A stretch of 64,000 bases of DNA, from assembly GCF_040807025.1 (NCBI RefSeq), contig NC_090942.1, positions 180,433,247 to 180,497,246 of the forward strand. The letters run 5' to 3'. The notes beneath the pieces are model-generated. The model had not been told where the DNA came from. It saw only the letters and a list, made by a program, of their open reading frames with translations, and searched no databases. This document shows, piece after piece, positions 34,801 to 48,430 of this stretch. A program made the translations under genes and the position numbers. Position 1 is the first letter of the stretch. Each line of letters begins with the position of its first letter. The DNA comes from Struthio camelus. Lineage: Eukaryota > Chordata > Aves > Struthioniformes > Struthionidae.

Positions 34801-37800
34801 GGGAGGACAGTGAATGTCTTCTGTGTTATGAATCAGATGTCTGCCTACATGGTAAAATTTCATCTTGATTAATAGATAAGGCTTATTTTAATTTGTTTAC
34901 ATGCAATAATATTTATAGGAAAATGCATTTATGGAAAAGCAGTATACTCATCAGAAAATAACACTGCTATATAAAACAGAAATGCTATTTTTTTCAACAA
35001 TTATAGAGAAATTCCCATCTCTACTCCGTACTGCTTGGATAATATAATCTGTGACAGTTTAGCCTCTGAAATTATGAATGATAAGAAGGAAGTAAAACTA
35101 TATATTTTAAAGAAAAAATCCTACTCTAATATAAATAATAATAAATGTCAATTAGGTGCAGTTTTAGGCAAGAAAAATATTCATATTTTTTTCATTTGCT
35201 AAAAATCTGTTCAGTCCTCCCTCCAACAAACTATTTTAAATATAATAATGTATAGTTTCTGGCTGCGATCTCTAATGGATTTTGTCACAGCCCTCTTGGA
35301 GACACCTGACTAGAAACTCACTAGATTATTCTGTTGAGATTCATCTTTCTGGGATAATAAAGAATAATTTGCTCAATTCAAGTAGGCTTTCTAAGTCTCC
35401 ACGCAGCTCAGAGGTCTCCTAGGATTTTATAGAAGCAATTCCAATGTTTATACAGCTAAATAAAAGATATTCAAGGAATAAGCTTAAAAAGTGGGCCCAT
35501 AAGCATCTACACTGTTTAATTACGGCTTACTCCTTGGCTCTGTTTTAGATAGCGCTAACCAGTTGTTTTCAATACAAATCTAGCTAAGGAGCAGGTAGTC
35601 CTAAGCAGTGTCAATGTGTGTGCCATTGATGAGACAGAGTAAATGACAAACCCAGCTGGATCTGGATATCAATTTTATTTTTTTAAGAATGAATGACAAC
35701 AGACCTTTTACCCTACTTGATTATCTCATACATTCCCTCACCTGCTACCCTGTCCGAAGCCACACTCACTCAGTCACTCATCACTGGTCATCACTTCTCG
35801 CATCACGGCTGGTCTAGGAAAGCTGGACAGAAAGTCATGTCAGTTTTGTGCTGTGCAACTGCTTGAAGATACTAGTCTCAGACATAACCAGACACGTCCC
35901 TGGGCATCCCTTGGCATTTGTCTCCATGGATCTCCTTCTATTTCTAGGATCTTTTTATTCCAGGCTTGATTTTCTTCGTCTAAGCAGAACATATTCAATA
36001 GCGCAATACATGATCAACATCCTAACTGGTGGTCTTTATTAATTGGAGAGTTCAGATTGTGTCACTTCCGTATAGTTCAGGTGCTATCAGAATTTACAAC
36101 CAGCCCATACAAGTTGCAGCTAGCAAGCAGCAGGCTCATGCTGGAGAGTTCACAAGTTCAATTTTAGACATTCACCCACACCTAACGCACCCAGACACGC
36201 ACACACAATTGCCTGCTGCCTGTCAGCGTTCACAATCTAAGTTATTTCTTATCTACCATAATGAGTCAATTACAGACAGGTCTATAATTCTTTCTTATTT
36301 AGCCATAGAGACATAGCTTTGTCTATATGTCTATATTGACTCTGACTCCTTAAAGTAGCAAAGACTTCAAGGCATTCTGTTTTTATAGATCACCTATTCT
36401 GGGACTTTTGTTAGCTGTATCATGGACCTCATTGACCTTGCAGAAGTTTCTATCACAATTACACTGGGATAAATAAGAGCATATTGAAATATAAGAGATA
36501 TATTGATATATTGAGATATATTGATTTTTAACTCTTTTATATTTTTCCCTGCCTCAGTTTCCTGGTCTCTTTAAATGTTGCTCACTCCCAAGTGTCCAAG
36601 TTTCTCCTGCGTATATTCTCTTCTCCAAATGAAAGGAATTAAAGAGTCTCTCTCCATTGCTGTCTTCTGTCTGTTTTCTTTCCTCTAATGTTTAGAGAAA
36701 GACACTGAACCCTTTTACTATAAATTCTTTTGCTAGAAGACCTACTGTTTGGCTTTAGCATGTAATTAAACTCGCTGACCTTTACTCATTTGCTTTATGG
36801 TGACCCATTACTTTGTTATTAGTCTACCTGTCTTTTGTGTTTCCAAGTCACCGGTTTATCATTATAGCCTTACACTCTTTCATTATTAGCGAGGTATGAA
36901 ATTCACATTTGCTGAAGTAGGCATCCACAATTTACATGTCAAAATCTAAGCTAGTTAACTCATCTTCCATTTATACAAAATAGAGAGAAAAATCCTCCTC
37001 CACAAGGTTATTCATCTTAGTTTAACATAGGCATCTAAGATAAATCTGAGTTAGATAATGGGTTCTGGACATGGCTCTTTTCCTTCATTGACTGAATATG
37101 AATGCAATGGGGACTATGATGAGTACTTAAGGTTTAAAATAAGAAATTTATGGCTATTTAAGGCTAATCATATTATTGCTCACTAACACTGCTGCTCACC
37201 AATAAAAACAGCCTTTTTAAAGGACTACTTCCGAACACTGACCAGTAGGGTTTCCCTACTGTGAAAGCAAAGAGCTGTCCTGGCTTATCACAATGTTTCA
37301 AAGCACAAATAAACATGTTACATCACCAATTTCCAGGTTCTTGTCTTGTTTCTTCACTCTGATGTTCCTTATTCTTTGCTATTGATTGATTTTTTAGGAC
37401 AGGATTTTTTATTTTTACCTCCACTTCCATACCCCCATCAGTCAACCTTTATAGTCTTCTGGTAGCTATGTACAGCTATTTTCTCCTGTCCAACCAGAGG
37501 CTTTTTCACAGCTGCCATAGACTACCAACCCTCACTTTACATTTCTCCATCTTCTGGCAGTTTTCAGACTGCTCCAATCCAGTTTATTTTGTCATTAAGT
37601 TTGGCTAAATGTGACTAACGCTTTCTTTGTTGAAAGGTCAGCTTTTCTTGAGTTTCTTGCATGGTAGCTAATGGCTGGTTTTTAGGCATATAATATTATA
37701 TGAGTAACAATGACTGACTATACAAAGAACTTAACTTGTGATATCCTACAAAAGCTTTTTAAGAATCTCTGACTACAGGCTGATCAATAGCCATTACGTC

Positions 37801-38932
37801 CTGAGATTTTGATCCAAAATAAACAACCAAAAAATCATATGAAAATCAGACTAATTCTGAAGTCAAATACAATTTATATGCTAGAGATTTGCATATGTAT
37901 ATGCCTATACTTTATAATACAATATACAAATTACATGCAGAACTCAGATATTGTGAAGCAGATATAGACAAACTACCATACCGTCACAAGTACAATGTTT
38001 CATATAACTTACAGTGGATGTAGGAAAATTATCTAAGGTGGCTATAAAATAAACAGACTCTGAATCCAATCACAACAGAATTATTATCTATTAACTTCTT
38101 TAGAAAAGATTAATCTCTTACTTGAATACAAAATACAATGAAATCCAGACATGATCATTTCCTATTAAAAGTATTTGAAGGATACTTTAGGTGAAAATTA
38201 CTATGACAAATAAACTGGTGAAATATCATTCAGTAGTGAAAATATATGCTAGCTATATATAAAATTCAGCTGAAGACTAGAAAGCAAGTGCAAATTTTAT
38301 TGGTCCACCTTTGTGTGTGCTTTTCCCTCCTTTCCACCCCAACTATTCTATCATACCTCAGCTGCAGCTGTTCCTGGCTTAGCTTCATGAGTCCAGAGTA
38401 AGAGCAGTGAGAGCAGAAGGTCTGTGCAGTTCCTGGTCTTCCTTTTCAGAGTGGTCCTACAGAGCTGTGTGGTCATGGACATGCATTGGTGCCTTTTTTT
38501 CAAAATGAAGGGTATAATGAAAGTAAAGAGTCCCTCTTAGAAATCAGTCTCTAAACCACCATGGTTTACCCGGCCAACAAAAGCTAGCCTGTAGTCTTCT
38601 TCCATCTCTTCCATGTCTGGAAAAGGCAGGAAGTGGATATTTAAGAAGTGAATGCACTCCATAGCTGTAGTGGTTGGAACAACCTGTTCTCTGTTATTAA
38701 TCAGATATCCCTATTCCGGTTAAATTTAAATCCCAGTTCAGTGAGTTCCTTTTGGCATGACGTCTCAAAATCCCATGGTATCCAGTCAGCAAAAAAGAAA
38801 TTAGAACCATATTCTAAAATAATGTAAGGTTTCTCAACTTCTCCATAATCTATTTTTAACCTAGTTCGTTATCATGTAATTTTCCAATTTAAAAATGAAG
38901 CAAAAGCAACAGGAACTCAAATCAGGGATAAA
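31878..38932. other. 7-kb AT-rich gene-free stretch
   Basis: I see no gene or recognised transposon. A moderately GC-richer patch at about 33125-33560 holds a 124-codon frame (33089-33463) without any known domain. At 33190-33215 CTACCATAT is repeated. The region 34700-35000 is complex, unique-looking AT-rich sequence. Confidence 0.45.
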
Positions 38933-38956
38933 ATAATAATGATAATGATAATAGTG

Positions 38957-39009
<53 letters not shown>
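38933..39009. repeat. (ATA)n trinucleotide microsatellite
   Basis: About 25 units. The first units are interrupted by 'gat' (ATAATGATAATG) and the last 15 or more are perfect. Confidence 0.97.
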
Positions 39010-41740
39010 CCGTTGGTCTGGGAAAAAGCCCTTACTAGCAGGGCTGAGAAAGTAAGATTCATACAACAAGATGTTAACTCCTTAAGATTTCAGAAACGAA
39101 TGGTAATAGTAGGAAATCATTTTCTATATCGGCAAAATTTAAGGTAGAAGTGAGACACCCTTTCATTCATTTATAAAATGGAACTTGCCTGCTTTTCATT
39201 GTTTCATCCATTTGTCACTGAGTTCAGCTATTTGCTGATCCTGAGGAGAATAATTAGTACGCAGAGCTGTAGTAATTACAGTCATTTTCAATCTTGTGCT
39301 GCCAGCTAGCCTTTTCGGTTTTCTGTTTCCTAATCCTGAACTCTGGCTATGGTAAATTAAACTCTCAAAGACTCTGTCTTCCTCACTACCTGCACTGTAT
39401 TCTCAAAATTTCTTATCTTAACCAACATCTACAGCTGTAATCCCTACTCTTACCCTTCCGCTGTGCTTTACCAGTAACAATTATTTTTTGCCAATATTTC
39501 TTAGAATCTTCCTTTAAGTAGGTATCCTCTTCATTCCTTTTTCCCTACTCCCCACTTACCACCTATATTTCATTTAAGATTCATCATCTTAAGGCCTGTG
39601 GCACCATCAGAAAGGTAAATAGGGATATAGGAGAAAAACCTCACATGTTTTTCTGTATCTGATGTTATGTTCAAAGTAGATACTGTTTGGAAAAAAAAAT
39701 CCTTCTCAGTCCTTTTTGGGTAAATAGGCTTCTCTCCTTTACGAATGTCATATATACCCTTTCAACAGTAAATAGGAATTGCAAAGAGTTAAATTATGAG
39801 TACTGCAGATGTAAACCTTTGGATGTTTATCTGCCAAATGTTGAAACAAACATTTTCTGAAAATTCAAAAGGTTTTTTTTCAATATTTTTAATTTGGCCA
39901 AAATTATATACGTTAATAGGCACACAACAGATGGCATGCCACTGATAGTCAAATTCACCCTTCATTCCAGTCACATGAAGCATCAAGATCTGCAATGAAA
40001 GAATTACTCCTGAAATTCTTCTTATAAATGTTTACAATTTTATTTTATTTTTTTTTCCTCTTACAAATAATTTCAGCTGGAGACTTTCATGTCACTTGGA
40101 AATTTTTATTCCAAATGGCTTGTGCTTAGAAAAGTTACATATGAATCTACCTTTTGTAATATGAGGAGTTCAAAAACTTCAATTATAGGCCCAGTACCAA
40201 CTTCACGTACAAAATATGCTTCATTGTGGAAGTTAAAATCTTTTATCTTCTTTAATTGTTTTTGAAGAAAACAATAACTGAATAACATATTCAAAATATC
40301 TACTATTTTTAATTCATTATTAAGGATAATTTACTATGAAAGATGTTGAATACTGCAAAAAAACTTCCTGTTGTTTAAAATGCAAAAAAATGATAGGATC
40401 ATTTATGGTTGTAACTAGCATTTCTGGTAATTTGCCCACACACATTTTTCTCCATTCTTGATATATCTGATGTTTCTGAACATAAGATTTAGCTAGCCAA
40501 TATTTATATTACTTTTGTGTTTTATTAAGGTATTCAATGCCTTATATTTAAATTAGATTTATGTAGTTCAGATTTCCTATTTATATTATTTTTCTGGATC
40601 TATCTGGCTCATGGGAAATTATATACGTATACATATATCAGAAGACATACATGTCCCAGCCAAGTCCTTAAAGTTTTCTAACACAGCTTTTGAATTAATA
40701 AGGTAAGCCATGGTTATTCCAGTAGTTCATTAATAAATTCAACACAGACACTGGTAGAAATGTTCTTTGGTTTCAGTTGTTGGGTTTTAGGTTTCAAATT
40801 GCTGATTACAGTTTTTTTAGTTGAGTAGTGTGAATTTGTGCTTCTCAAAATAGCAACAGACTAATTTAAGATATATTTAGAGATCTGTATTTTACTGAAC
40901 ACTTCAGTGTGCTTTATTAAGATTGAATACAACTGCAAGTACAATGCGAGTGTGGAACTTCCTTTGACCTGTTCGGTGCATGCTGTTTTGTCCTTCTTAG
41001 CTGGCAATCACCTATGAAAAAAAAAGACATGCAGTGCTACTCCTAAAATATTGTTAGCTGTTACTGAAGAACATATTCTGCTTATGAGCAAATGTAAATG
41101 TTGAAAGAGGTGTTAATAATCCTGTATCTATAGTAACATCTCTCACTAGTTATATTGAATATCCACTAGATTGAAATTATAACTTTTTTTTTTTTTGGTT
41201 TAGCTAAGCTGTTTAAGTCTAGTAAGCATACCAAAAGTTAGACCTAGAGCCTAAAACGTGTTCTGTGACAGCTCTCTAAGGTGTAGAATCTAAGGGGCAC
41301 CCTTTCAAAGTTTAGCACATCTACGTTCTCTTTATTGTTGGTAGATATATTTTTTCTTTGTAAATAATTATATCTTATGCAATGCAGAGCACTAAGGAAT
41401 TGCAAAGAGAAAATATATATCTGACTGTAGATAATACCTAGATTTAAATATTTAACAATTTCTATCCTTTTGTTAAGGACTAGTTATAGACCTCTGTCTA
41501 ACACTGTGAGATATGGTATGTAGTTCCATATAATTTTTCTTAAAGACCAGAAGAAAGGGGAGAAATAAAAATCAGTACAGTGGGGAGCTGAGGAAAAGAA
41601 TAGCATATTGAATTGTGCCTTTAATTAAAATACTGACATTTATCTAACCATAGCTGTCTGATACTCTTCAGGTATTTCCTTCAGCTCTTGTTTTGTTTGG
41701 AGTTGAAACAGGGATACAATTCATGGGGACACCCATGATA
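39010..41740. other. AT-rich gene-free stretch
   Basis: I see no gene or recognised repeat. Short homopolymer runs only (poly(T) at 41185-41199). Confidence 0.5.
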
Positions 41741-41763
41741 GATCATAAGATCAACTTATGATC
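41741..41763. repeat. Perfect 9-bp inverted repeat (hairpin)
   Basis: GATCATAAG, 5-bp loop ATCAA, CTTATGATC. It is followed by 'ttaagatgaaaagatcaac', which repeats part of the loop. No associated gene. Confidence 0.75.
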
Positions 41764-44700
41764 TTAAGATGAAAAGATCAACTATTTTTCTCCCATTTCC
41801 TTGGTATTTTTGCAGCTATTTCCACCAATTTTCTCCTCTTGAAAATAGATTTGTGTCCCTGCTGTGTTGCTTAAAATGACATGCATGTCATAATACTTTG
41901 TTGGCAGACAACTGAAGCAAAACAGGGCCACTGAAGGATCATTAAACAGCCCAATCATCCAGAGTTTATAGGATTTTGGAAATCAGGTAGATGGTTTCTG
42001 TCTGCAGTGCATAGGTATGTGTTGGTGATCTATAATATAAGTAAAAATAGTACAGATATGTTTTATCCCGAGTGTATACATGACAATTTCTGTTTCTGTA
42101 AGTAATGAAAACTTTTAAATTGACTTTATTTAATATGATTTGTCCCTTCTTATGTCAACCTGTCAGTGAATATGTGAAGTGCTGGCTCTATAGTCTGAGT
42201 TTTAAGTGCTGGCCTTTATTATGCCTTAAAGTTGCTCATCTGAATTGTGCTTGGTTTGAGTTTGCTTGTTCTCAAGAAAAAGGAATGTAAAGATAAAACT
42301 ATTAAATTTAGTGGCGTTCTTTGTGATGAACAGGAATCTTTAAGCAATCCACAGAATTTTCCACCTGAACACCTCAGTCCCAAAGCCAGAATATATCCCA
42401 GAAAATTAAATTGCCAATACTAATCAGCACTAGCTTCAGGTTTTGTAGGTTTTTTTGAGTTTTAATTGAGTGTTGGAGGATCAATTCTAATGCATTTTGT
42501 TGTAATATTTGGGTTTAAACAAGCTTCTCTTGGCTTAGAAATGTTGTAAAAACTTAAAGTTACAGTAATCGATATGGAGCTGGTATATGTGATTCTGGTT
42601 ACTGTTATTTGTTTACTTTTTAATTGTCTTCATATCACTGCATCAAAAAAGATCTGCTTGTTTTCAGCATATATTTTCCTGACATTTTTTCATAATGAAT
42701 AGCCTTCTGTTTAGATGATAGGAACGCCCTGTACCTTGAAAGCAAAAAAGAAATCACTGAAAAAGAGAATGTGTTGTAACTTGAGTTTTAATCGTTAAAA
42801 GAAAGAAAAAGTTATTTTGAAAGAAAAAATAAACTGCTCCCTGCAGAGCTAATGTTTAAGTACTGAAATATTCCCACCAGTATTTTATAAGTTGCTGGTG
42901 CCAACAGCATACTAAGAGATTTATATTCTCCAAATATAGGTAGCAAATTTTTATCATTTATAAATGATAAAATAATAAGATCTGGGGAAAAAAAAAAAAA
43001 AAACCTACTCTCCTACAAGGTACTTGAACAATAATCCTGTAGAAAGTTGCTGTAACTTACTCTACGGCAATCTGACTCCCGAAATGATTACTCATACTTT
43101 AACAGCTTTTGTCACGTTGAGTAACTATATATTGCTAAGAAATTAGTGTAGTTTTGCCACAGCTTTTTTTTTTTTTTTTTCATTTAGCAAGTTTTATTCT
43201 ATACTATATTTAATTCTGTTATATCTGGTACACAGGCTTAAATCTCATTAATGAGTTCTAATTTACTGTTCCAAATTTCATAGTTTTGGGAAGTCACCCT
43301 GGGATAAGTATATGGCGAAACTGCATTCCTTTTTCTTCTTGCTTCACAATTTGTTGTGCTGTTGTTTGGATAACAGAAGGTTAGCTGCTTAGGAAAGGTT
43401 CTTTCTCCTGAAAGTTGCCTACTCCAGTCTTGGATTTCTAAATGAATGTACCCGCTTTGTATTTTACTTAGTTCTGTTATTCCCTTCACAAGCACATAAG
43501 CACTCTTCCCTTGAGGTGAGGAGATTGTCAAAATTCATGAATCAGTGAAGCCATCTGTCAAAACTCTTGAAGTGTTCAAAAGACCTTGTGACTTTCTCAA
43601 AGCACTATAACTTCCAGATCTACACAGGCCGATATCCTCATAGTGTAGCTGACTGCAAGATTCCGTACAATAATAATCCTATGTTTATTGTTTGGTTTTA
43701 CTCCACATAACTTTTAAAAGGCCTTCCAAAATACTTCTCCAAATACAGAATTTCAGATTAAAAAATGTATGTGTATATACATATGTATTTTTTGAAGCTT
43801 TTAACTTTGAAACAAAAAAACAATTCATATAAATTTGCATTCTGATTTTTCATTGTCTTGGCCTTCATTCTATTCCTTTTATATTTTATTTTTCAGACAG
43901 CTCCAATTTCAAAGTTTCTTAAACATACAACTTTGCCCTATCATATATTGAAGTTCTATCTGGAGAAAAATGCAACAATCAAGAATTAGATCTTGAAATA
44001 TAGGTCTCCTCATTATTACATACAAGATAACCACTGAATAGATATTATTGATCTAAGAAACAAAAATAAACAACAGCAAAAACCGGCCTATGTCCCAGTT
44101 TACATTAAAAGAGTAGTCTGAAGTAGGAAGCAAAGATTTGTAATAAAGCATGAAACCCTAATATTTGACCTTTTAAAATTAATCCTTGTACTGATTATTA
44201 ACTATTCAGGTTTGAAAGAGATATTTGGAACAGCAAAACTCCTCCCATTCGGGTTCTCAGAGCACGTGGAATTCAATTATTTTATATATTATTTTTACTT
44301 GGTAAAATTTACGTGGTAGGCACCGTGAAAAAGGCATGCAGGCAGGTCTGGGTTTGAATTAGCAATTTGTAAGTCATTTTTGTTTAAAAAAAAAGACTAT
44401 TGCATGTGATTGATAGAATAAAAAATGACTATTTCCAATATTCTTGAATAGAACTGTACAGTGAATTACAATGATGTTCAATATCTAGATTATTTAAAAC
44501 CTGAATGAATAAACTAGGTAAACTAGGTAAACTACACAGTGTAATACCTGGCTCCTGTCTATTAAAACACTTTGAAACAGGCCACTGCAACTCCTCAAAT
44601 TTTTTGAAAAGTGAAAGAAAGAAAATGAGACATAAAGCAGTAAAAGGACTTTCCCTAAGGCAATGCTGAGAAAACACACATTGCCTGAGTACTAATGAAG

Positions 44701-46859
44701 AGCTGTGTGTGAAGAAAATCAGCAGCAATCTTTTTGCATTAGCACTTTATTAAATAGAAACTTCTAGATTCCTTTCATCTTACCTTAACCATCTAAAAGT
44801 TAAATGCCTATTCTCAGGTTCCTTTGTAGTCAATGGAAGAGTGGCATCTTCAGTGCTCATCTATACTACATACATCTCAGAATAGCTTACTTTCAGTCCA
44901 TCGGCTAAATGAAGAATAAATCTTAGATTAACTGCTTAAATGACAAGTTTTTAAATAGCCAACGTAAAGTAAAAATTTAATTGTATCTAATACAATTAGA
45001 TATTGTGTCTGTGTGTTTGTATGTCTCTGTGTGTGGGTATGTATTGCATATGTGCCAATAACTACAGCAATTTGGTATGTTAAAGTATTACTAAGGTTTG
45101 TTCTGGATTGATCTTCATCAAGGCCAGTGATAACTGGGAAAATAAGAATAAATTGAAAATACTTTTAACAGAGCTATCAACAGAGCTTTACTCAGTTTTC
45201 ATTAGAGATTTATTATCAGAGATCAACACACATATGCTGAATTATAAAGATCAAGTTCAAATAATACAGAAAGATCAACATGTAATGTTTAGTACAGAGT
45301 CAGATTCCTTTTTGTCAATTATAACATCAAATTAACATGTATTAGATAGCATATATCTTAACTTGAAGCTTTCTATATCAACTTCATAACCTATGTAAGA
45401 AGAAGGATCCTTTACACATGGTTCCTTTACCCCAATGGCCAGGGTATAAACCAATACACAGTGTTTAGTATTTATAAGCAGAACAGCAGGGGCCATAGAT
45501 CAAAATAATCAGTATTTTTATTCTGGAAAATGATGAGAGACAGCAGGAAAAAGCATAAAAGTGAATGAAGAGAGAAAGTAACATTGTCAGAAAACTAAGT
45601 AAGCAGGCAATCTTAATCAAATTGAACAGACAAAATAAACAAAAGTAATAACAGAATACAGTAAAGTCTACTAATTTAACTGATTTGATAATGTGGAAGC
45701 GAAACAGGACAAGCTGATACCTCTCCCATTCAGGAGGATTAGAGGAGGTGCCTCACTGAGTGCAAACACAGTGCTCTAGTATATCTAGCAAAGGGAAGGA
45801 GCTCCACTAACCATTGTATACCACCTTCAAAGCTGAAAAACAGGTCTGGGATTCAGACTTTTTGGAAATCTTGAAAATGGGCAATCCATTGAGGCAGTGA
45901 TGTCTGAAGCAAGTTTATCGTTACTTTTCTCTGGTGCTATAGCCCAGCTCTTTGCAGTCAGTTTTGAGACGCTTCAAGTCTGCTCTTATCTAATGTAGAT
46001 AATCAGAGTGGCCCTGACCCTTTAGCGCCTATAGATGGCTGTCGCAAATTCCACTTATTATTGTGTTTTACCCTCCTCCTTTTCTTAAGCCTGTGATCTT
46101 TTCAAGAAAGATTAAGATCTAGCACAGGTCAAGTCACAAGCCAACTCTGTGATGGGTATTCCTGACTAGGATCTATTGGCCAGATTTTATCTTTGAACTG
46201 TATCAGAGGCTAGCAGTTTTTATGTCCTCTAACTAAATCTCCGTATTATTGTTTGTGGGGTTAGCTTGAGGCTGTTTTTTCTAAAATAATGAAACATTAT
46301 TTGGATTTCACAGGTTGCAGAGGAAGGCAACTGAAACTGGCATTTGGTCTTATCATTATGATTGTCGTTTACAAACAAATCAGAACATATAGCCAGTGCA
46401 TCTACATTCTGAAGTGCGTCTATGTGTTTTCAAATCAGCAAAAAAGATTCCAAGACCTATAAATAATTTTAATTACTGGACTCAGGGTAATTCTGTCATT
46501 TGCAATCTCTAATTTTTGCAAAATCTCACCAAACACTTTTTTTCAGGTACGCTATTTTGAAATTGCACAAATAACACTGCTGATTTGAATGTTTTTAATC
46601 ATATGGGCTGTCAGTGATCTATAATGATCGTAGATATGCAATTACTATTATAATTAAGACAATGTGCTCTAGTTAAAAAAAAAAAAAAGAAAGTCTTTTT
46701 AGATGCTGATCAAGTTAAACGTTACAAAACAAATACCAGTTTGTCTAAATATAACAGTATGGAAGCATTTGGGGATTAACTGCTTTTACATACTGATATT
46801 TAATTGTGTACTCCAACTCATTGTTCTGAAAACAAATAGTAATACTTTCATGACTCCTA
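41764..46859. other. 5-kb AT-rich gene-free stretch
   Basis: Poly(A) at about 42988-43003, poly(T) at about 43166-43180 and poly(A) near 46675-46688. Open frames here (for example 44429-44728 minus, 43238-43531 minus) show no domain. Confidence 0.5.
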
Positions 46860-48430
46860 AATAGTAAGTGCTAAGTAAGGAGGCCGATCCCAGTAATCCA
46901 GTGAGGCAAGGCTGCCACAGCTCCATATTTCCAGGTACAACCAGTAGCAAAGGTGAGAATATATTCCCAATAGGCACCCACACAAACACACATATATCTC
47001 ACACACACACACACACGTTTGTATGTGGCGTATATGTTTGTACATACATACAGGGCCAGTCACATAGATCAAAGTGGACAGACATACGCAGCACTCACGC
47101 AAACACAAACAGCACCAACAGCCTCATCCTGTTGCCCTCTCTGGCTGATCAGGAGGAAAGTCCATCCGTGGGACATTCACCTATGTATGCACAACGTGGA
47201 TCCATCCAGCAGCTGAACTGAGATGCTCAGTCCACCTAGTAGCTGCTCCTGGATTCCTGGTCTCCCCAGTTGTTGCCACCTGAGCATACAAGCCCCCAGC
47301 TCTTACAGCTCCACTCCATTTGCTGGAACAGACCCCCTCACACACACACAAACATACATACATACATACACCCACAGTGGATCTCTCCAGTAGCTGGCCT
47401 TGGACACGAAGTCCATCCAGTAGCTGGTCGTGGATGTTTTCTCTTCCCAGGTGCCTCACCCCTAGAGACAGCTGTACCACACATCAGACACACACACTCA
47501 AAAAAGTCTCTCTCAATGCCCAGACCCCACAGTCTCCCTGGTTTTCGGCCAGGACTCCCCCGGTCCCTCCAGCAGCCAACTCCACCGTGATCTCACCCTT
47601 AGAGACACACACACAACCCTGGCTCCCGGGTGACTTCATCTACCACTAGTTCAGCTTGACGTTTGCTAGCAATTGCACACTCACTTGCATACCCGCACAC
47701 ACTCCAGTGCTGGCACCACAGACACACGGGCCCCTTTGACCCATGATCTGACTCCAGTCAGCACTCAGACCTTGCATACAGACATGCACACAGAATGGAG
47801 AGGCCCTCACCCAGGAAAAATAGTTAGAAAGGAATTTAGTAAGAACGTAGGACAGACTGTGCTGATCACAGGGCATGGCCAGACAAGCATGCTGACCAGC
47901 TCCTTTTACACACGAAAGATCCCTTTTTATCCCCATAACCCTCTATTCTCCCACATTTATTCCTTCCTATTTCAGGATCCCTCCTGTTCTCTGCCTTTGA
48001 TTTCTCCCCTAACCATCCTGTAAGACCTGTGCAATCTTGAAACTCTTCCCCTGCATCCCACAGTGTGTCCCACACCCCTAAGCAGCAACCTTCCTCAGTC
48101 CAAAGCTGCTCCAGAGAGCTGCCGCTGTTGACTCATCTTGCTAATTTTCACCCCTGGCCTGTGGGGGTGCTTTCCTGCGACAGCCCTGGCAGGAGCTTGG
48201 ACAGAGTGTCTGTCTCTCTAAGCAGGTAATTTGGGTTCCCCTGCCCACCACTGTGGTTCTTTCTCCTCTGTCCTTGTGGAGATGAGCCCTTGATGGGCTG
48301 ATTGTTCTCCTGTGAAGAGCCTGGGAGCAGCCAGGCAGGGCTGAATTTGTGTTCCCTCACCTTCCATTGTCTCTCTGTGCTCCTTTGTGCTCCTGGAAAG
48401 GAGCTTTTTACTGCATAATTTAACATTAAG
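46860..48430 (-). mobile_element. C/CA-rich repeat-like block, possible old avian LTR/ERV segment
   Basis: Composition changes abruptly: GC-rich, with many CACACA runs (47001-47016, 47338-47350, 47490) in an AT-rich background. On the minus strand two stretches, about 47275-47185 and 47455-47370, share the plan 'ccaggagcagctactaggtgg' / 'ccagctactggatggac' followed by 'ggatccac' and a TGTG-rich run, so they look like diverged repeats of one module. A third, weaker match lies near 47570. This plan resembles dispersed TG-rich avian LTR-type repeats. I could not find terminal TG/CA ends, a primer site or any gag/pol frame. Long frames on both strands with His-Thr strings are artefacts of the CA runs. 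Strand and limits are tentative. Confidence 0.35.

Noticed and set aside
38933..39009. Possible CRISPR-like or satellite array
   Set aside because: A simple trinucleotide repeat without spacers, in a vertebrate genome.
46868..47649. Several overlapping frames of about 100 codons with HTHTHT strings
   Set aside because: They arise from CACACA runs and C-rich composition, with frames open on both strands at once.
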